From contig CM034137.1 in the NCBI GenBank assembly GCA_019914995.1, forward strand, positions 620,001 to 684,000: a stretch of DNA of 64,000 nt, in the 5' to 3' direction. Under the pieces are notes generated by a model. The model searched no databases. It saw only the letters and a program-made list of their open reading frames with translations, and had not been told where the DNA came from. How positions within the stretch are numbered: the first letter of the stretch is position 1; every line of letters begins with the position of its first letter. Source of the stretch: Acanthochlamys bracteata (lineage: Eukaryota > Streptophyta > Magnoliopsida > Pandanales > Velloziaceae). The position numbers and the translations under genes are program-made. Below are positions 62,564 through 64,000 of the stretch, one piece after another.

Positions 62564-63970
62564 TCACTTCATGATTTCCTCGACAAACACTCTCAGATTC
62601 TTATCAGTAGCACCCTCTCCAATTACATCATTGGCCTTCTCCTTCCAAACCTTCGTCTTCATTCTAATCTCTTTACCTCTCTCTTCTTCCCCCATTACTA
62701 TTTCCAAGCACCGCCCGAGCTCAGCAGCTTCGAGAACACCTCCGGCGTTTACCTCCGCTCTCACTCCTGTTCCCCAGTAACTCTCCACAAGCTTCGCGTT
62801 CGTTCCTTGGTCTGCCCACTGCGGCATGCACACTGTTGGCACGCCGTAAACTAAGCTCTCCAGCGTGGAGTTCCATCCGCAGTGCGTCACGAAACACCCG
62901 ACCGATTTATGCGACAAAACTTTTACCTGTGAACACCACTCCACAACCATCCCTTGTTCTCCTTCATCTTCTTCTTCGATCATGTTGTTGTTCCTGGCTA
63001 CCCACAAGAATGGTTTCCTGCTTTCCTTCAAGCACTTCAATGTTTCCTTCATCTGCTCTCTATGCAACGCTGGCGAACTACCGAAAGAAATATAAACTAC
63101 TGATCTTTCCGGCTTCGAGTTGAGCCACTCCATGTACTTCTTCTCATGTTCAGGTTCGAAAAGATCGCCGCCGACAACAGGGCTTGGCAATGATAGGAGC
63201 GGGCCTATTGGGATTAAGTCTATTTTCTCTGCTACTGAAGCTAAGGCTTCATACTCCAGCTCCGCGAAAGTGTTCACAAGAACCTTCGGCTTTACTTGGT
63301 TCAACTCTGCTTGTTTATCTAGTGCTTTAAACAACTCCCTCCACATTGCGAGAACAACGAAATGCGGGTGGCTTGGAGAAGAGATTGAAAGGAACGACGG
63401 CAAGTCTCTGATCTGCAGCGGGAGCAAGCCAGGCAATGTGACGGTGGATGAAGGGTTGTTGTTGTGAGAAGAAATGGATTCTTCATATCCATGGAAGTAA
63501 TGATAGTAGATGGAGAAGACTGTTGCAGGTTGGATCCAGAACAGCGCTGAAGGGATACCTTGTTCACGAGCAATGTCAGCGACCCAGTTGAGAAGAATAG
63601 CATAGATAATGCATGTTACAGGGCAGTCGCCGGCGTTGATGGTTTGGATGAGGTTGGTGAGGTTTTTGGATCCGACAGTCTTGAAATGCTTCATGTCATG
63701 CGGTCCTTGCTTGATGGGTTCATCGTGACCGTCGGAGAAAGGGACATAAGCAACGACTCCGCTGCGGCTCCTTTCGATCGGGTATTCTACCTGTTGGTCA
63801 GGAGAAGAAAGGGAAGGGAACATAAGACGGTGAGCGGACACGGTGGTGCAGAAGGTTACTCGGGCACCAGTGGCGCGAGCAAGGTGCCTCGCAAGTTGCC
63901 GGCCGGGGTTTATGTGACCTTGCGCAGGATATATCACTACCATGAAATGCTGCCGCTGCTCTTGCTCCAT
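62564..63970 (-). CDS. UDP-glycosyltransferase, UGT75-like (GT1)
   Basis: Cytosolic glucosyltransferase of small molecules; UGT75 relatives glucosylate auxins, anthocyanins or crocetin-type acids. Single exon of 468 aa. Seen: catalytic-histidine motif YPAQGHINP (H19), HFMVVIYP start, GIPSALFWIQPATV, LPGLLPLQIRDLPSF, VLVNTFAELEYEAL, VVYISFGSS and the 44-residue PSPG donor-binding box at residues 345-388 (WCSQVKVL...HCGWNSTLES...PQWADQ), ending in Gln as in glucose-using enzymes. The ATG at 63970 is taken as the start; the frame is open to the right edge, but the only in-frame initiator-like codon there is GTG at 63988, and the family begins close to this ATG. Convergent with GT47, 429 bases apart. 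The gene looks intact. Confidence 0.93.
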   Translation of the reverse strand: MEQEQRQHFMVVIYPAQGHINPGRQLARHLARATGARVTFCTTVSAHRLMFPSLSSPDQQVEYPIERSRSGVVAYVPFSDGHDEPIKQGPHDMKHFKTVGSKNLTNLIQTINAGDCPVTCIIYAILLNWVADIAREQGIPSALFWIQPATVFSIYYHYFHGYEESISSHNNNPSSTVTLPGLLPLQIRDLPSFLSISSPSHPHFVVLAMWRELFKALDKQAELNQVKPKVLVNTFAELEYEALASVAEKIDLIPIGPLLSLPSPVVGGDLFEPEHEKKYMEWLNSKPERSVVYISFGSSPALHREQMKETLKCLKESRKPFLWVARNNNMIEEEDEGEQGMVVEWCSQVKVLSHKSVGCFVTHCGWNSTLESLVYGVPTVCMPQWADQGTNAKLVESYWGTGVRAEVNAGGVLEAAELGRCLEIVMGEEERGKEIRMKTKVWKEKANDVIGEGATDKNLRVFVEEIMK

Positions 63971-64000
63971 TGCAGTGTACAGCTCCACTCTGTCTGTTTG

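Noticed and set aside
63971-64000. Upstream extension of the UGT start
   Set aside because: The frame is open but the only initiator-like codon is GTG at 63988, and the ATG at 63970 fits the family N-terminus.

Overview
This is a stretch of plant nuclear genome, almost certainly from a eudicot. Genes are split by GT-AG introns, the spacers are AT-rich, and every recognisable protein belongs to a land-plant family: a PDR-type ABCG transporter, an A2 cyclin, a CASP-like protein, a GPI-anchored lipid transfer protein, an F-box/kelch KMD protein, a GT47 and a UGT75-like enzyme. All functional assignments are from motif and family recall; no database was searched.

Layout. 1-4257 (-): 5' part of an ABCG32-like cuticle transporter, running off the left edge. 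7781-12167 (-): nine-exon ISS1/VAS1 aromatic aminotransferase. 15291-18373 (+): CYCA2;4-like cyclin. 19210-22040 (-): degraded FAR1-related (MULE-derived) gene. 22874-25163 (+): PGR/TMEM19-type membrane protein. 26831-29695 (-): PP2A B' regulatory subunit, with an old Ty3/Gypsy scrap in its intron. 30584-33572 (+): CASPL5B-type gene with an apparent frameshift and an intron full of MITEs. 35490-38913 (+): UDP-rhamnose/UDP-galactose transporter. 42949-45160 (+): membrane RING-H2 E3 ligase. 45596-46272 (-): GPI-anchored nsLTP. 48478-52415 (+): lysine-rich protein of unknown function. 53065-54057 (-): F-box/kelch pseudogene, followed by its intact paralogue at 56167-57246 (-). 59229-62134 (+): GT47 glycosyltransferase. 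62564-63970 (-): UGT75-like glucosyltransferase.

The genes do not form one pathway, as expected for a plant chromosome. Several have surface or wall themes (ABCG32, LTPG, nucleotide-sugar transporter, GT47, CASPL), but I see no evidence that they are co-regulated. ISS1 beside CYCA2;4, with KMD and RING genes nearby, recalls the Arabidopsis At1g80360-At1g80440 interval, so the block looks like ancient collinearity.

Most spacers hold AT-rich miniature transposons that recur in several copies, short tandem duplications and microsatellites. I found no tRNA, rRNA, CRISPR array or organelle insert that I could support, and no clear new biological system. The points most worth a second look are the CASPL5B frameshift and its MITE-packed intron, the tandem KMD pseudogene, the overlapping upstream ORF on the GT47 gene, the GA repeat touching an ISS1 splice donor, and the 193-bp tandem repeat carrying TATA-like ends.
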